Shown here: positions 17,056 through 26,100 of the stretch, piece by piece | How the letters are laid out: each line of letters starts with the position of its first letter | Position numbering within the stretch: position 1 is the first letter of the stretch | Origin: Microbacterium sp. Leaf288 | GTDB taxonomy: Bacteria > Actinomycetota > Actinomycetes > Actinomycetales > Microbacteriaceae | Direction: 5' to 3' | DNA: 64,000 nucleotides | Assembly (NCBI RefSeq): GCF_001422925.1 | Contig: NZ_LMNI01000014.1 | Location: forward strand, 124,001 to 188,000 | The notes under the pieces: model-generated | What the model was told of the DNA's origin: nothing | What the model saw: the letters and a program-made list of their open reading frames with translations, nothing else | Databases searched by the model: none | Translations under genes and position numbers: made by a program

Positions 17056-17090
17056 TGTCGGAAGTTGTCCGGCGGGTCGGACAGGTTGTC
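17056..17090. promoter_or_regulatory. Repeated GTCGGA..TTGTC motif upstream of the FAD oxidase
   Basis: Two related stretches, TGTCGGAAGTTGTCC (17056-17070) and GTCGGACAGGTTGTC (17076-17090), lie 36-70 bases before the oxidoreductase start. They resemble the GGACAGATCGT motif near the PucR gene with two mismatches. This may be an operator for the oxidase-cupin unit. Confidence 0.35.
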
Positions 17091-17096
17091 GCGGCC

Positions 17097-17654
17097 TCAG
17101 CCGGAGACGAGCTCGCCCACGAGCGCATCGACGTCGGCGACGCGGGCATACGTGCCGTCGAGCGCCGCCATGAAGGCGAGGTGCACCTGGGCGCCCGGCA
17201 CCGTGCGGCCGTCGTAGGCGAGGTCGGGAGCGGCGCACGCGTCCTGCGCGACGGCGATGGTGAAGCCGAGGTCGGACGCCGCCCGCACGGTGGCGTCCAC
17301 GCACATGCTCGACATCATGCCCGCGACGACGATCTCGTCGGCGTCTGCTGCGCGCAGCAGCGACTCGAGCCCCGTGCCGAGGAACGCGTTCGGCTCGTGC
17401 TTGACGATGACGTGCTCCTCGCCGTCGGGTGCGACCCGCGGATCGAACTCCACCCCGGGGGTTGCGGGGGCGAAGAACGCGGCATCCGGTGCGTCCCACA
17501 CGTGCTGGACGTGCACGACCCGCTCGCCCGACGTGCGGAAACCGGCGAGCAGTCGCGCGGCGGCATCGGCGGCGGAGTCCGGGTCGACGAGCGGGTGCCG
17601 CCCGCCGGGGAAGTAGTCGCGCTGGATGTCGATGAGGAGCAGGAGTCGGGTCAC
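17097..17654 (-). CDS. Isochorismatase-like cysteine hydrolase
   Basis: This 185-residue isochorismatase-fold protein has the catalytic Asp in LLLIDIQRDYF, Lys in HVIVKHEPNAF and Cys in VVAGMMSSMCVDATVRAASDLGF. The family includes nicotinamidases and ureido- or carbamoyl-type amidohydrolases. Next to amine-catabolism genes it may hydrolyse an amide intermediate, but the substrate is unknown. GTG 17654 is preferred because TATGCT lies exactly 6 nt upstream (leaderless). Confidence 0.88.
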   Translation of the reverse strand: MTRLLLLIDIQRDYFPGGRHPLVDPDSAADAAARLLAGFRTSGERVVHVQHVWDAPDAAFFAPATPGVEFDPRVAPDGEEHVIVKHEPNAFLGTGLESLLRAADADEIVVAGMMSSMCVDATVRAASDLGFTIAVAQDACAAPDLAYDGRTVPGAQVHLAFMAALDGTYARVADVDALVGELVSG

Positions 17655-17660
17655 CGCAAC

Positions 17661-17666
17661 AGCATA
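17661..17666 (-). promoter_or_regulatory. -10 box (TATGCT) of leaderless isochorismatase-like gene
   Basis: TATGCT on the minus strand lies 6 nt before GTG 17654, only 16 bases after the stop of the importer permease gene. This gene therefore has its own promoter despite the tight packing. Confidence 0.5.
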
Positions 17667-17682
17667 GGGTCGCACAAACGCA

Positions 17683-18609
17683 TCAGCCGCCCGTCATCGT
17701 CCGCGCGATCTGCGTCGCGGAGTCGCCCGCGCGCTTGAGCACGAGCGCGACGAGGGCCAGCGCGACGAGCGTCAGCAGGAGCATGATCGTCGACACCGCC
17801 GCGATCTCGGGACGCAGCCCGGTCCGCAGTGCGCTGAGCACGTACACGGGCCACGGCGTCGTGCCCGACACCTGCACGAAGGCCGCCACGATCGTGTTGT
17901 CGAGACTCAGCGTGAACGCCAGCAGGAAGCCGGCGAGCACCGCGGGCATCGCGAGCGCGAGGGTGATCCGGCGGAACGTCGTGAGGGGCGTGGCGTAGAG
18001 ATCGGCGGATGCCTCCTCCAGCTGCGCGTCCTGACCCACCAGCCGCGCACGCACGATGTACGACACGACCGCGGTCGCGAACAGCGACGAGCCGACCGAC
18101 AGGCGCACGATGCCGTCGTTGAACATCGACAGGCCGAGGTCCTGACCGAGGAAGACCATGAAGGGGAGGAGCGCCACAGCGTCGACGATCTCGGGCGTGA
18201 CCGACACCAGCAGAAGGAGCCCCAGGAACCACCACACCCACTTGCCGGGGTGCCGCGCCATCGCGATCCCGGCCAGGGTGCCGAGGACCGTCGCGATGAT
18301 CGCCGCGATCAGCGCCGTGATGAGCGATACCCGCACGGCGTTCTGAATCGCCGGCTTGACCAGGATGGAGGTGAAGGCGTCGAAGCCGAACCCGTCCCAC
18401 ACCGCCAGCAGGCGGCCGGTGTTGAACGAGTGCACGACGATCACGATGATCGGCAGGAACAGGAACAGCATGACGATCAGGCCCCAGACGCCGAAGGCGA
18501 CGTCCGACCACGACCTGCGGGGGCGCCGGCGCGGCGCGGCGCCCGGGCGCGCCGCCCGCGTCTCTGCCTGAAGGATCGTCTCGGTCTCGGTCTCGGTCTG
18601 CGTGGTCAC
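17683..18609 (-). CDS. potC: Spermidine/putrescine-type ABC transporter permease (PotC-like)
   Basis: This 308-residue inner-membrane permease has six predicted helices and the EAA-type cytoplasmic loop EEASADLYATPLTTFRRITLALAMP that docks on the ATPase. The C-terminal half (FTLSLDNTIVAAFVQVSGTTPWPVYVLSALRTGLRPEIAAVSTIM) matches PotC-type permeases. It has a Pro/Arg-rich N-terminal extension of about 35 residues. The GTG overlaps the upstream permease stop by 4 bases (GTGA). Confidence 0.9.
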   Translation of the reverse strand: MTTQTETETETILQAETRAARPGAAPRRRPRRSWSDVAFGVWGLIVMLFLFLPIIVIVVHSFNTGRLLAVWDGFGFDAFTSILVKPAIQNAVRVSLITALIAAIIATVLGTLAGIAMARHPGKWVWWFLGLLLLVSVTPEIVDAVALLPFMVFLGQDLGLSMFNDGIVRLSVGSSLFATAVVSYIVRARLVGQDAQLEEASADLYATPLTTFRRITLALAMPAVLAGFLLAFTLSLDNTIVAAFVQVSGTTPWPVYVLSALRTGLRPEIAAVSTIMLLLTLVALALVALVLKRAGDSATQIARTMTGG

Positions 18610-19556
18610 GTCGTGGCCTCCAGGATCGCGGCGGGGGCAGCATCCGTCTTCGCGTTCTCGGGAACCGGCCCGAGAACCAGCCGGTTGCGAGAGCGGAACG
18701 GCAGCGCGACGAGCCAGATGATCACGGCGCACACCCCGATCGCCACCATGATCAAGAGCATGAGGAGCACCGCCATCGCCGATCCCAGCGCCCAGTTCTG
18801 CGCGGTCTGGAACTGTCCGGCGACGAGCTGACCCACCATGTTGCCCTTGGCGCCGCCCAGCACCGTGGCGGTGATGTAGTCGCCCATCAGCGGGATGAAG
18901 ACCAGCAGCACGCCCGCGATGATGCCCGGCTGCGACAGCGGCAGCGTGACGCGGAAGAAGGTCACGATCTTGCCGGCGCCGAGGTCCTTCGATGCCTCGC
19001 GCAGTGCCGGCCCGACGCGGTCGAATGCGACGAACAGCGGAAGGACCATCAGCGGCAGGTAGTTGTAGACCACGCCGATGATCACGGCCGCGCGCGTGTA
19101 GAGCAGCTCGAGCGGGCCGTCGAGCACGCCGATGCCCTGAAGCACGGTCGACAGCCACCCCTCGGGAGCGAGGATCACCTGCCAGCCGATCGTCCGGACG
19201 AGGAAGTTGGTCCAGAACGGCACGAGGACGAGCGCGATCAGGATGCCGCGGCGCTGAGGTTTGACCTTGAAGGCCATCCAGTACGCGACCGGCGCCCCGA
19301 TCGCGAAACAGAGCACCGTGCCGATGATCCCCACCCACAGGGTGTTCTGGAAGGTCGCCAAGAAGGTCGGCGAGATGGCCTCGACGTACCGGTCGAACGA
19401 AAGGACGTCGTTGGCGTGGGTGCCGAACACGCCGGGCTTGTAGCCGAAGCTGAACCACACGACCATGGCGACCGGCGCGACGAAGAAGAGGAGCAGCCAC
19501 GCCCAGGCGGGGACCGCGAGCGCGGGCCCCACCGCACCGGTGGCGCGATTACGCAC
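18606..19556 (-). CDS. potB: Spermidine/putrescine-type ABC transporter permease (PotB-like)
   Basis: This 316-residue membrane protein has the PotB pattern VPFWTNFLVRTIGWQVIL and an EAA loop REASKDLGAGKIVTFFRVTLPLSQPGIIAG, with the conserved LIPLMGDYITATVLGG-like stretch before the last helices. It pairs with the PotC-like permease to form the channel. Its GTG start overlaps the binding-protein gene stop by 8 bases. Confidence 0.9.
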   Translation of the reverse strand: MRNRATGAVGPALAVPAWAWLLLFFVAPVAMVVWFSFGYKPGVFGTHANDVLSFDRYVEAISPTFLATFQNTLWVGIIGTVLCFAIGAPVAYWMAFKVKPQRRGILIALVLVPFWTNFLVRTIGWQVILAPEGWLSTVLQGIGVLDGPLELLYTRAAVIIGVVYNYLPLMVLPLFVAFDRVGPALREASKDLGAGKIVTFFRVTLPLSQPGIIAGVLLVFIPLMGDYITATVLGGAKGNMVGQLVAGQFQTAQNWALGSAMAVLLMLLIMVAIGVCAVIIWLVALPFRSRNRLVLGPVPENAKTDAAPAAILEATT

Positions 19557-20733
19557 CGGCGGCAGCCTTCACCTCGTTGTAGATCTCGACCCGAGTGCTC
19601 AGCGAGTCGTTGAGCACCTGCTCGTGCATGCTCTCGAGCTGCTCGGGCGTGAAGAAGATCATGTCGAGACGCTCGACTTCGGCCTCCTCGGCCGCGCCCT
19701 GCATGTCCTTGCCGCCGACGTTGTAGCCGACCCACTCGAGGTTCAGCAGCTGGTTCTCCGGGATCATCGCGAAGTCGATGAAGGCGTGGGCGGCCTCAGG
19801 GTGGGCCGCCCCGGTCGCGATCGCCCAGTTGTCCATCCACAGCTCGGTCTGCGGGCCGGGCAGCACCCACTGCCAGCGGTCGGGGTCGGACGACTCCTGG
19901 ATGCCGAGCCGCGCGTCGCCGTTCCAGGCCATGAGCAGGGCGTGTGTGCCCTGCGGAATCGTGTTGGCGCCGGCGGCGGAGTCGAACGCCGCGACGTGGG
20001 GGGCGATCTTCTCGACGAGGAAGGCGCGTGCCGCCTCGAGCTCGTCGGGGTCGTCGGTGTTCCAGTCCAGGTCGTTGGCCCAGAAGTACGATCCGACGAC
20101 GCCGGCGGGATCGTCGGACATGGCGGTCTTCCCGCTCGCCTCGTTCTGCGCGGCATCGAAGTAGTCGGCCCACGTCGTCAGCTCGCGGGTGATCACGGTC
20201 TTGTCGTAGACGTAGCCCGTCGTCCCCCACGCCTTGCAGATCGAGTAGTCGTTGTTCGGATCCCACGCGCGGCCGAGGAAGGCCGGGTCCATGTTCGAGA
20301 GGTTGGGGAGCAGGTCCTTGTTGAGCTTCTGGAGCAGCCCCTGCTCGATCATCTGCGGGATGAAGACGCCCGTGGGCACGACGATGTCGTAGCCCGACGT
20401 GCCCTTCGCCGCGACGAGCTTGGCGATGAGTTCCTCGTTGGATCCATACGAGTCGAGCGTGACCTTCGGTCCGAGATCGGCGGTGAACGCCTCGACGACC
20501 TCGGGTGCGTCGTACTCCGCCCACGTGTACACCGACAGGCTGTCCTCGAGGGCCCCGCCGGTCGCCTGAGGGGCGGGCGCTCCGCCGCCGCCGGGGGTGC
20601 AGGCCGCCAGCACCGTTGCGCCGCCGGCGAGCGCGGCGAGACTCAGGAAGCGCCGGCGGGACAGCTCGCGGGCGATCAGAGGCGCCGCACCCTCGGGGGC
20701 GAGGATGCGAAGCGGCGTACGAGGCTGGGTCAT
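19549..20733 (-). CDS. potD: Polyamine-type ABC transporter substrate-binding lipoprotein (PotD-like)
   Basis: This 394-residue extracellular solute-binding protein has a twin-arginine motif SRRRFLSLAALAGG followed by the lipobox LAAC, so it should be Tat-exported and lipidated. The mature part starts with SVYTWAEYDAPEVVEAF and has WGTTGYVYDKTVITRELTTWADYF, as in PotD/PotF proteins that bind putrescine or spermidine. The start at 20733 has AGGAG about 7 nt upstream. Ligand identity is inferred from family and gene order only. Confidence 0.9.
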   Translation of the reverse strand: MTQPRTPLRILAPEGAAPLIARELSRRRFLSLAALAGGATVLAACTPGGGGAPAPQATGGALEDSLSVYTWAEYDAPEVVEAFTADLGPKVTLDSYGSNEELIAKLVAAKGTSGYDIVVPTGVFIPQMIEQGLLQKLNKDLLPNLSNMDPAFLGRAWDPNNDYSICKAWGTTGYVYDKTVITRELTTWADYFDAAQNEASGKTAMSDDPAGVVGSYFWANDLDWNTDDPDELEAARAFLVEKIAPHVAAFDSAAGANTIPQGTHALLMAWNGDARLGIQESSDPDRWQWVLPGPQTELWMDNWAIATGAAHPEAAHAFIDFAMIPENQLLNLEWVGYNVGGKDMQGAAEEAEVERLDMIFFTPEQLESMHEQVLNDSLSTRVEIYNEVKAAAGA

Positions 20734-20843
20734 CGGGTACTCCTGGAGTCGGGTCGGGAGCCGAGACGGATGCTGCGGCTGCGGGCGTGCGGCGGGCGTG
20801 CAGGTCGTGCGGAGGAGCGTCGGGTGCGGGTCGAGTCGTCGGG

Positions 20844-22049
20844 TCAGGCGGTCGGCGGTGCGACGTAGCCGCCCTGCTGCGCCGCGTCTTCGTCGGCGGC
20901 GGGGAACAGCAGCACGTGATGCGCCGCCCACGTGCAGAGGACCGGGTCCCCGATCGCGAGGGGCGGGGCGTCCGGCGTCGGCCGCCGCACGATGAGGCTC
21001 TGGTCGGCGCCGAGCCGCACCAGGTACTGCATCGTGTCGCCGAGGTGCGACACCCCGATCAGCTCGCCGCGGGCCGTGTTCGGGTCCGGAGAGCTCTGGC
21101 CGGCGGTCGCTGAGTCCGCCGACGGCGCCTTCTCGATGCGGATGAACTCGGGCCGCACCGCGGCCTCGCCGAGGTTCGTGGTCGTGAGCACGGGTGACGC
21201 GGCCCGCACCAGCGCGTGCGGAGAGGTGATCGCCGCCCCGGCCTCCGCGGCCGGTCCGCGGAAGAAGTTCTGCTGCCCGACGAATGCGGCGACATACGCC
21301 GAAGCCGGTCGCGCGTAGACGGTGTCGGCGTCGGCGAGCTGCTCGATGCGGCCGGCGCGCATGATCGCGATGCGATCGCTCATCGACAGGGCTTCGCCCT
21401 GGTCGTGCGTGACGAAGACGAACGTGATGCCCAGGCGGGACTGCAGCAGCTTCAGCTCGAGCTGCATCTCCTCGCGCAGCTGGCGGTCCAGCGCCCCGAG
21501 CGGCTCGTCGAGCAGGAGCACCGCAGGCCGGTTCACCAGGGCGCGGGCCAGCGCGATGCGCTGCTGCTGTCCGCCTGACAGCTGCGTCGGCTTGCGGTCG
21601 CCGTACTGCCGCATCTGCACCATGTCGAGGGCCTGGGTGACGCGATCGCGCACCTCCGCCTTCGGCGTGCGCCGCTGCTGCAGCCCGTAGGCGACGTTCT
21701 CCGCGACCGACAGGTGCGGAAAGAGTGCGTAGGCCTGGAAGACCGTGTTGACGTCGCGCCTGTACGGCGGCGCGGCGAGCACCGAGCGGCCGGAGATGCG
21801 GATGTCACCGGCATCGGGGTGTTCGAACCCCGCGATCATCCGCAGTGTGGTGGTCTTGCCGCAGCCCGAGGGCCCGAGCAGCGAGATGAACTCGCCGGGC
21901 TGGATCTCGAGTGACAGGTCGTCGACCGCGAGCTGCTCGCCGTAGTACTTCGTGATTCCCGACAGGGTGACGGCCCCGCGTGCGCCGTCGCCGTCGGGGG
22001 GAACCTGCTCCGCCGAAGCCTGCGCTGCGGTCGCCGTGCCTGTGGACAT
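20844..22049 (-). CDS. potA: Polyamine-type ABC transporter ATP-binding protein (PotA-like)
   Basis: This 401-residue ABC ATPase has Walker A GPSGCGKTT, Q-loop FQAYALFPHLSV, signature LSGGQQQR, Walker B VLLLDEPLGALD and the H-loop THDQGEAL. A C-terminal TOBE region (about 300-390) follows, usual for carbohydrate/polyamine importers. ATG 22049 is used because GAGG sits 5 nt upstream; GTG 22055 lacks a site. It is first in the importer operon, followed by D, B and C. Confidence 0.92.
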   Translation of the reverse strand: MSTGTATAAQASAEQVPPDGDGARGAVTLSGITKYYGEQLAVDDLSLEIQPGEFISLLGPSGCGKTTTLRMIAGFEHPDAGDIRISGRSVLAAPPYRRDVNTVFQAYALFPHLSVAENVAYGLQQRRTPKAEVRDRVTQALDMVQMRQYGDRKPTQLSGGQQQRIALARALVNRPAVLLLDEPLGALDRQLREEMQLELKLLQSRLGITFVFVTHDQGEALSMSDRIAIMRAGRIEQLADADTVYARPASAYVAAFVGQQNFFRGPAAEAGAAITSPHALVRAASPVLTTTNLGEAAVRPEFIRIEKAPSADSATAGQSSPDPNTARGELIGVSHLGDTMQYLVRLGADQSLIVRRPTPDAPPLAIGDPVLCTWAAHHVLLFPAADEDAAQQGGYVAPPTA

Positions 22050-22357
22050 CGTCACCTCGTGAGGGTCCTTCTGGTGCGGGCCGCGCGACGATGCACGGCC
22101 TATCGGGTGTGGAGGTATTCAATATGGCGACGTAGGCGCCCGCAACGGAGCCGCGGCCGAACCGGACGATCCGGGCCGGTGCCGCCGCCCAGTGGGACAG
22201 ATCGTCCGGGCTTGTGTGACGGTCAGGAAACCGCGGCGTTTCCGCGGTGGCACGACGTGGGGGAAACGGATGCCTCGCCCCCGTGCGACACTTCGTCCGC
22301 CGGGGATCGTGATCAAACCGTGCGGGAACCGGGGTTCAGGTGGGTTGGCACCGAGAC
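22050..22357. promoter_or_regulatory. Upstream region of the polyamine importer operon with candidate operators
   Basis: This 308-base non-coding stretch separates the Nei-like gene end from the importer start. It holds a palindrome CCGGACGATCCGG (22162-22174) and GGACAGATCGTCCGG (22195-22209), both sharing 10- and 11-mers with the PucR/mmsA region at 12.4-12.5 kb. I see no gene in it. Confidence 0.55.
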
Positions 22358-23146
22358 TCAGCGCTGGCAGGTCGGGCACCAGAACACGATGCGCTCGCGC
22401 GTCGGATCCGCCCCGAGGCTGCCGCCCAGGATGAGAGTGCCGCATCGGCGGCACGGGCGCCCTTCTCGCCGATACACCCACGTCGATCGGCCGGCGCGCG
22501 CGTCACCCGTGAAGGTGCGTCCCGAACGGTTGCGGTTCGCGCGGATCATGCGGGCTCCGAGGTCCACGATGGCCGCAGCATCCGTCTCATTCGCGGGCGT
22601 CGTGGGCAGGACGCCGCGCACGAACAGGATCTCGTTCGCATACTCGTTGCCGAAGCCCGCGATGTTGCGCTGGTCCTGCACGGCGACATGCACCGCGCGG
22701 GTGTCGGCGGCAAGGCGGCGGACGGCCTCCTCGTGATCCCACGAGTCGGACAGCGGATCGGGGCCCAGATAGCCGACGAGATCGTCTTCGTCGCTGGTCG
22801 GGACGAGCTTGATGTCGGCGAGGTCGAATCCGACGGTCTCCCACTCGACGCCGTCGGGCGCCGTCGCCCCGATGATCGCCCGCGCGCGGAAGGCCGGGGC
22901 GTGCCAGCGTTCGCCGCGCCGGTAGACATGCCATTCGCCCTCCATCTTGAGGTGCGTGTGGAGCGTCCAGGACCCGATGCGGTGGAGCAGGTGCTTGCCG
23001 CGCGAGACGACCTCGTGCACCACCTCGCCGCGCAGGTCCGCGGTGGCCAGCTGCGGGACCCGCAGCTCGAAACGCGTCACCGTCGCCCCTGCGAGCGCTG
23101 CGTCGAGCCGCCGAGCAGCGCGGTAGACGGTGTCACCTTCAGGCAC
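22358..23146 (-). CDS. nei2: Endonuclease VIII-like DNA glycosylase/AP lyase (Nei2-type)
   Basis: This 262-residue Fpg/Nei enzyme begins with the catalytic N-terminus PEGDTV (Pro2 and Glu3 after Met removal), which performs beta-elimination at oxidised bases. The helix-two-turn-helix (FGNEYANEILFVRGVLP) and a C-terminal zinc finger with CRRC...CPTC follow. Actinobacterial Nei2 proteins have this PEGDTVYRAA start. GTG 23146 overlaps the lhr stop by 8 bases, so both repair genes are probably in one unit. Confidence 0.92.
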   Translation of the reverse strand: MPEGDTVYRAARRLDAALAGATVTRFELRVPQLATADLRGEVVHEVVSRGKHLLHRIGSWTLHTHLKMEGEWHVYRRGERWHAPAFRARAIIGATAPDGVEWETVGFDLADIKLVPTSDEDDLVGYLGPDPLSDSWDHEEAVRRLAADTRAVHVAVQDQRNIAGFGNEYANEILFVRGVLPTTPANETDAAAIVDLGARMIRANRNRSGRTFTGDARAGRSTWVYRREGRPCRRCGTLILGGSLGADPTRERIVFWCPTCQR

Positions 23147-26100
23147 GTGCGCCTGCCCTGTCCTCCGGTCCCTGAGCCTGTCGAAGGGCGTCGCCCGCGG
23201 TGAGGCGGCGCAGCGTGAGACCGCGCGGCGACTCCACGAAGCCGGCATCGCGAAGCGTCCTGCCCACAGAGGTGCCGTAGACGAACGCGCCGTTCACCTG
23301 CTCGATCGTGAGGGTGTCGAGGCGCCGTGCGCGAGCGGTCGCCGCGAGGTCGCGCGTGGCGGCGGCCAGCGCCGCTTCGTCGTCCGTGAAGGCGAGGGCC
23401 GACTTGCCGCCCCGCTCGAGGTAGAGCGTGAGCGCGCCGTCGACCAGTACGACCAGGGCGCCCGCCTTGCGACCGGGGCGGTGCGAGACGCCCTCCAGGG
23501 CCGGCCACGCGAGCGCGGCCCCGTAGGGGTTCGCGGGATCGGTCGCCGCCAGCGTGACCGCCCGCAGCGGTGGCGGGTCGGAGAGTCCGGCGAACTCGCG
23601 CAGCCGGTCGACGGTGGCCGAGGCCGCGAACTGCGCGGCGCCCAGCTTCTCGATCACGTAGCCGCGGCGGCAGTGGCCCGCTTCCTCGAAGCCCGCCAGC
23701 ACGCGATAGGTCTGGGCGAACCCGCCGGGCACGCCCTCCGACTGCACCGCGCCGCGCGTCACCACACCGTACCGGTCGAGCAGCTGGCTCGCCGTCGCGG
23801 TCGCCCGCAAGGCGGCGTCGGGTTCGGCCGCCGGAAGCAGCGACCACCGGCCGCCGATCGCCGGTGGACGAGCGGGGACGGATGCTGCCACCGCTCGCAC
23901 CGCCGCACCCCGGTAGAGCCGCGCCCGCGGTGTGCGGCGGCTCACCCGATGGGCCTGCGAGCCGCCGGACACGAGCGCCCGGACCGGCGCGAAGGTGTCG
24001 TTGGTCACGAGGCCCGCCCATGTCAGACGCCACAGCGCGTCGACGACGGACTGCTCGTTCTCGGCGCCGGTGGTCTGCCGCAGCTGCGCGGCGAAGTACG
24101 CCCCCCCGCCGCCGAGCGCCGCGAGCAGCTGCGCGTCGAGAGAGCCCGGTGCGACCTCTTCGGCCTCATCCGGGAGTGCCAGCGTGAGCGGCACCGCGTC
24201 AGCGGGGTGCAGGGCGATCCAGCCGTCGCGGCCGGGGAGACTGCCGTGGCCCGACCACACCACTTCGCCGGTGGCCGTGAGCTCGTCGAGCATGCCGGAC
24301 GTGTAGTCCGCGACACGGGCGGGGAGCACCAGCGACTCCCACGCGCTCGCGGGGATCGGCACGCCCGCGAGCTGCTCGACGACCGCGGCGACGCCGTCGA
24401 TCCCCTCGAGCGGCCGCGTCACGTGCTGCCACACCGGGAGGAACCGGGCGTACGCATGCTGCGGCACCGGCTCGACGCTGCCGCGGATCGCCGCGAGCGA
24501 GCGCATGCGGAGGCGGCGGAGCACCTCGGTGTCGCACCACTCCGTCTCATCCGCGCGCGTCGCCCCCGACGCTCCCGAGCCCGTCGAAGGGGCGGGAAGG
24601 AAGAAGCCGCTGGTGACGCGTCCCTGCGACTCGAGGCGTTGCAGCGTCAGCCGGGCGACGGCCACGCCGATGCCGAGGCGGTCGGCCGCGGCATCCGCCG
24701 GGAAGGGTGCGTGGGTGCGCGCGTACCGCGCCACCAGGTCGCCGAGGGGATCGGCCACAGGTTCGAGGAACGCGGTCGGGATGCCGACAGGCAGCGCCGC
24801 GCCGAGGGCATCGCGCAGTCGCCCCGCGTCTTCGATCGCGGCGATACGCGTGATGCCGGCGATGGTCACCGGGATCGCGCGCCGCGCCGAGACGAGGGCG
24901 TCGAGGAGAGCGGATGCCTCGGCCTCGGTCGCGTGGTCGAGGTTGCCCGTCGGGTCGGGGCGTTTCGTCTCGCTCGTTCCTCGCTCGCTCGACGAGCGGG
25001 GGGCGGTGTCCGGGTCGAGGCGCTCCGCCACCTCCGACGCGTCGAGCGGGCCGAGGAGGCGGAGCAGATCGGCAACGCCCTCGAGCCCCCGCGCGCGGCG
25101 CTCGGGGTCGAGGCGCTGAGCCTCGCGCTCGAATTGCGCGATCACGTCAGGGTCGAGCAGCTCCCGCATCTCGACCTTGCCGAGCAGCTCGGAGAGGAGA
25201 GCGGGGTCGACGGCGAGCGCCGCGGCGCGGCGCTCGGCGAGCGGCGAGTCGCCCTCGTACATGAACGCGCCGACGTAGCCGAAGAGGAGGTCGCGCGCGA
25301 ACGGCGAGGGCTGCGCGGGTTCGGTCTCGATGAGCCGGATGCGCCGCTCGCCGATCCCGCGCATGAGACGCAGCAGCGACGGCACGTCGTAGACGTCCTG
25401 CAGGACCTCGCGGAGCGTCTCGAGGATGATCGGGAAGGTCGGATAGCGCCGCGCGACCTCGAGGAGCTGCGCCGATCGCTGCCGCTGCTGCCACAGCGGC
25501 GTGCGCTTGCCGGGGTTGCGGCGCGGCATCAGGAGCGCGCGCGCTGCGCACTCGCGAAACCGGGAGGCGAACAGCGCTGAGCCGCCGACCTCCTCGGTGA
25601 CGATCTGGTCGAGCTCGTCGGGATCGAAGACGAAGAGGTCCGCGCCCGGCGGCTCGGCCGCAGCATCCGGAATCCGCGCGATGATCCCGTCGTCGCTCGC
25701 CACCGCCGATCCGTCGACTCCGAGTCGCTCACGGATGCGGGCGTTCACCGCGAGGGCCCACGGCGCGTGCACCTGCATGCCGTACGGCGAGTGCAGGATC
25801 ACGCGCCAGTCGCCGACCTCGTCCCTGCCGCGCTCGACAGTGAGCTGACGGTCGGTCGGCAGCGTGCCGGTGGCCTCGCGCTGCTCGGCCAGGTACGCCA
25901 GCAGGTTGTCTTGCGCGAACTCGTCGAGGCCCGCCTCGCGCAGCCGCGACTCGGCCTTGGCAGGCGCCGCCGCCGACACCTCGCGCGAGAACCTGCCGAG
26001 CGCCTCGCCGAGCTCGGCCGGACGGCCGATGCCGTCGCCGTGCCAGAACGGCACCTTGCCGGGCTGCCCGAACGCGGGCAGCACGTTGACGCGATCGTGG

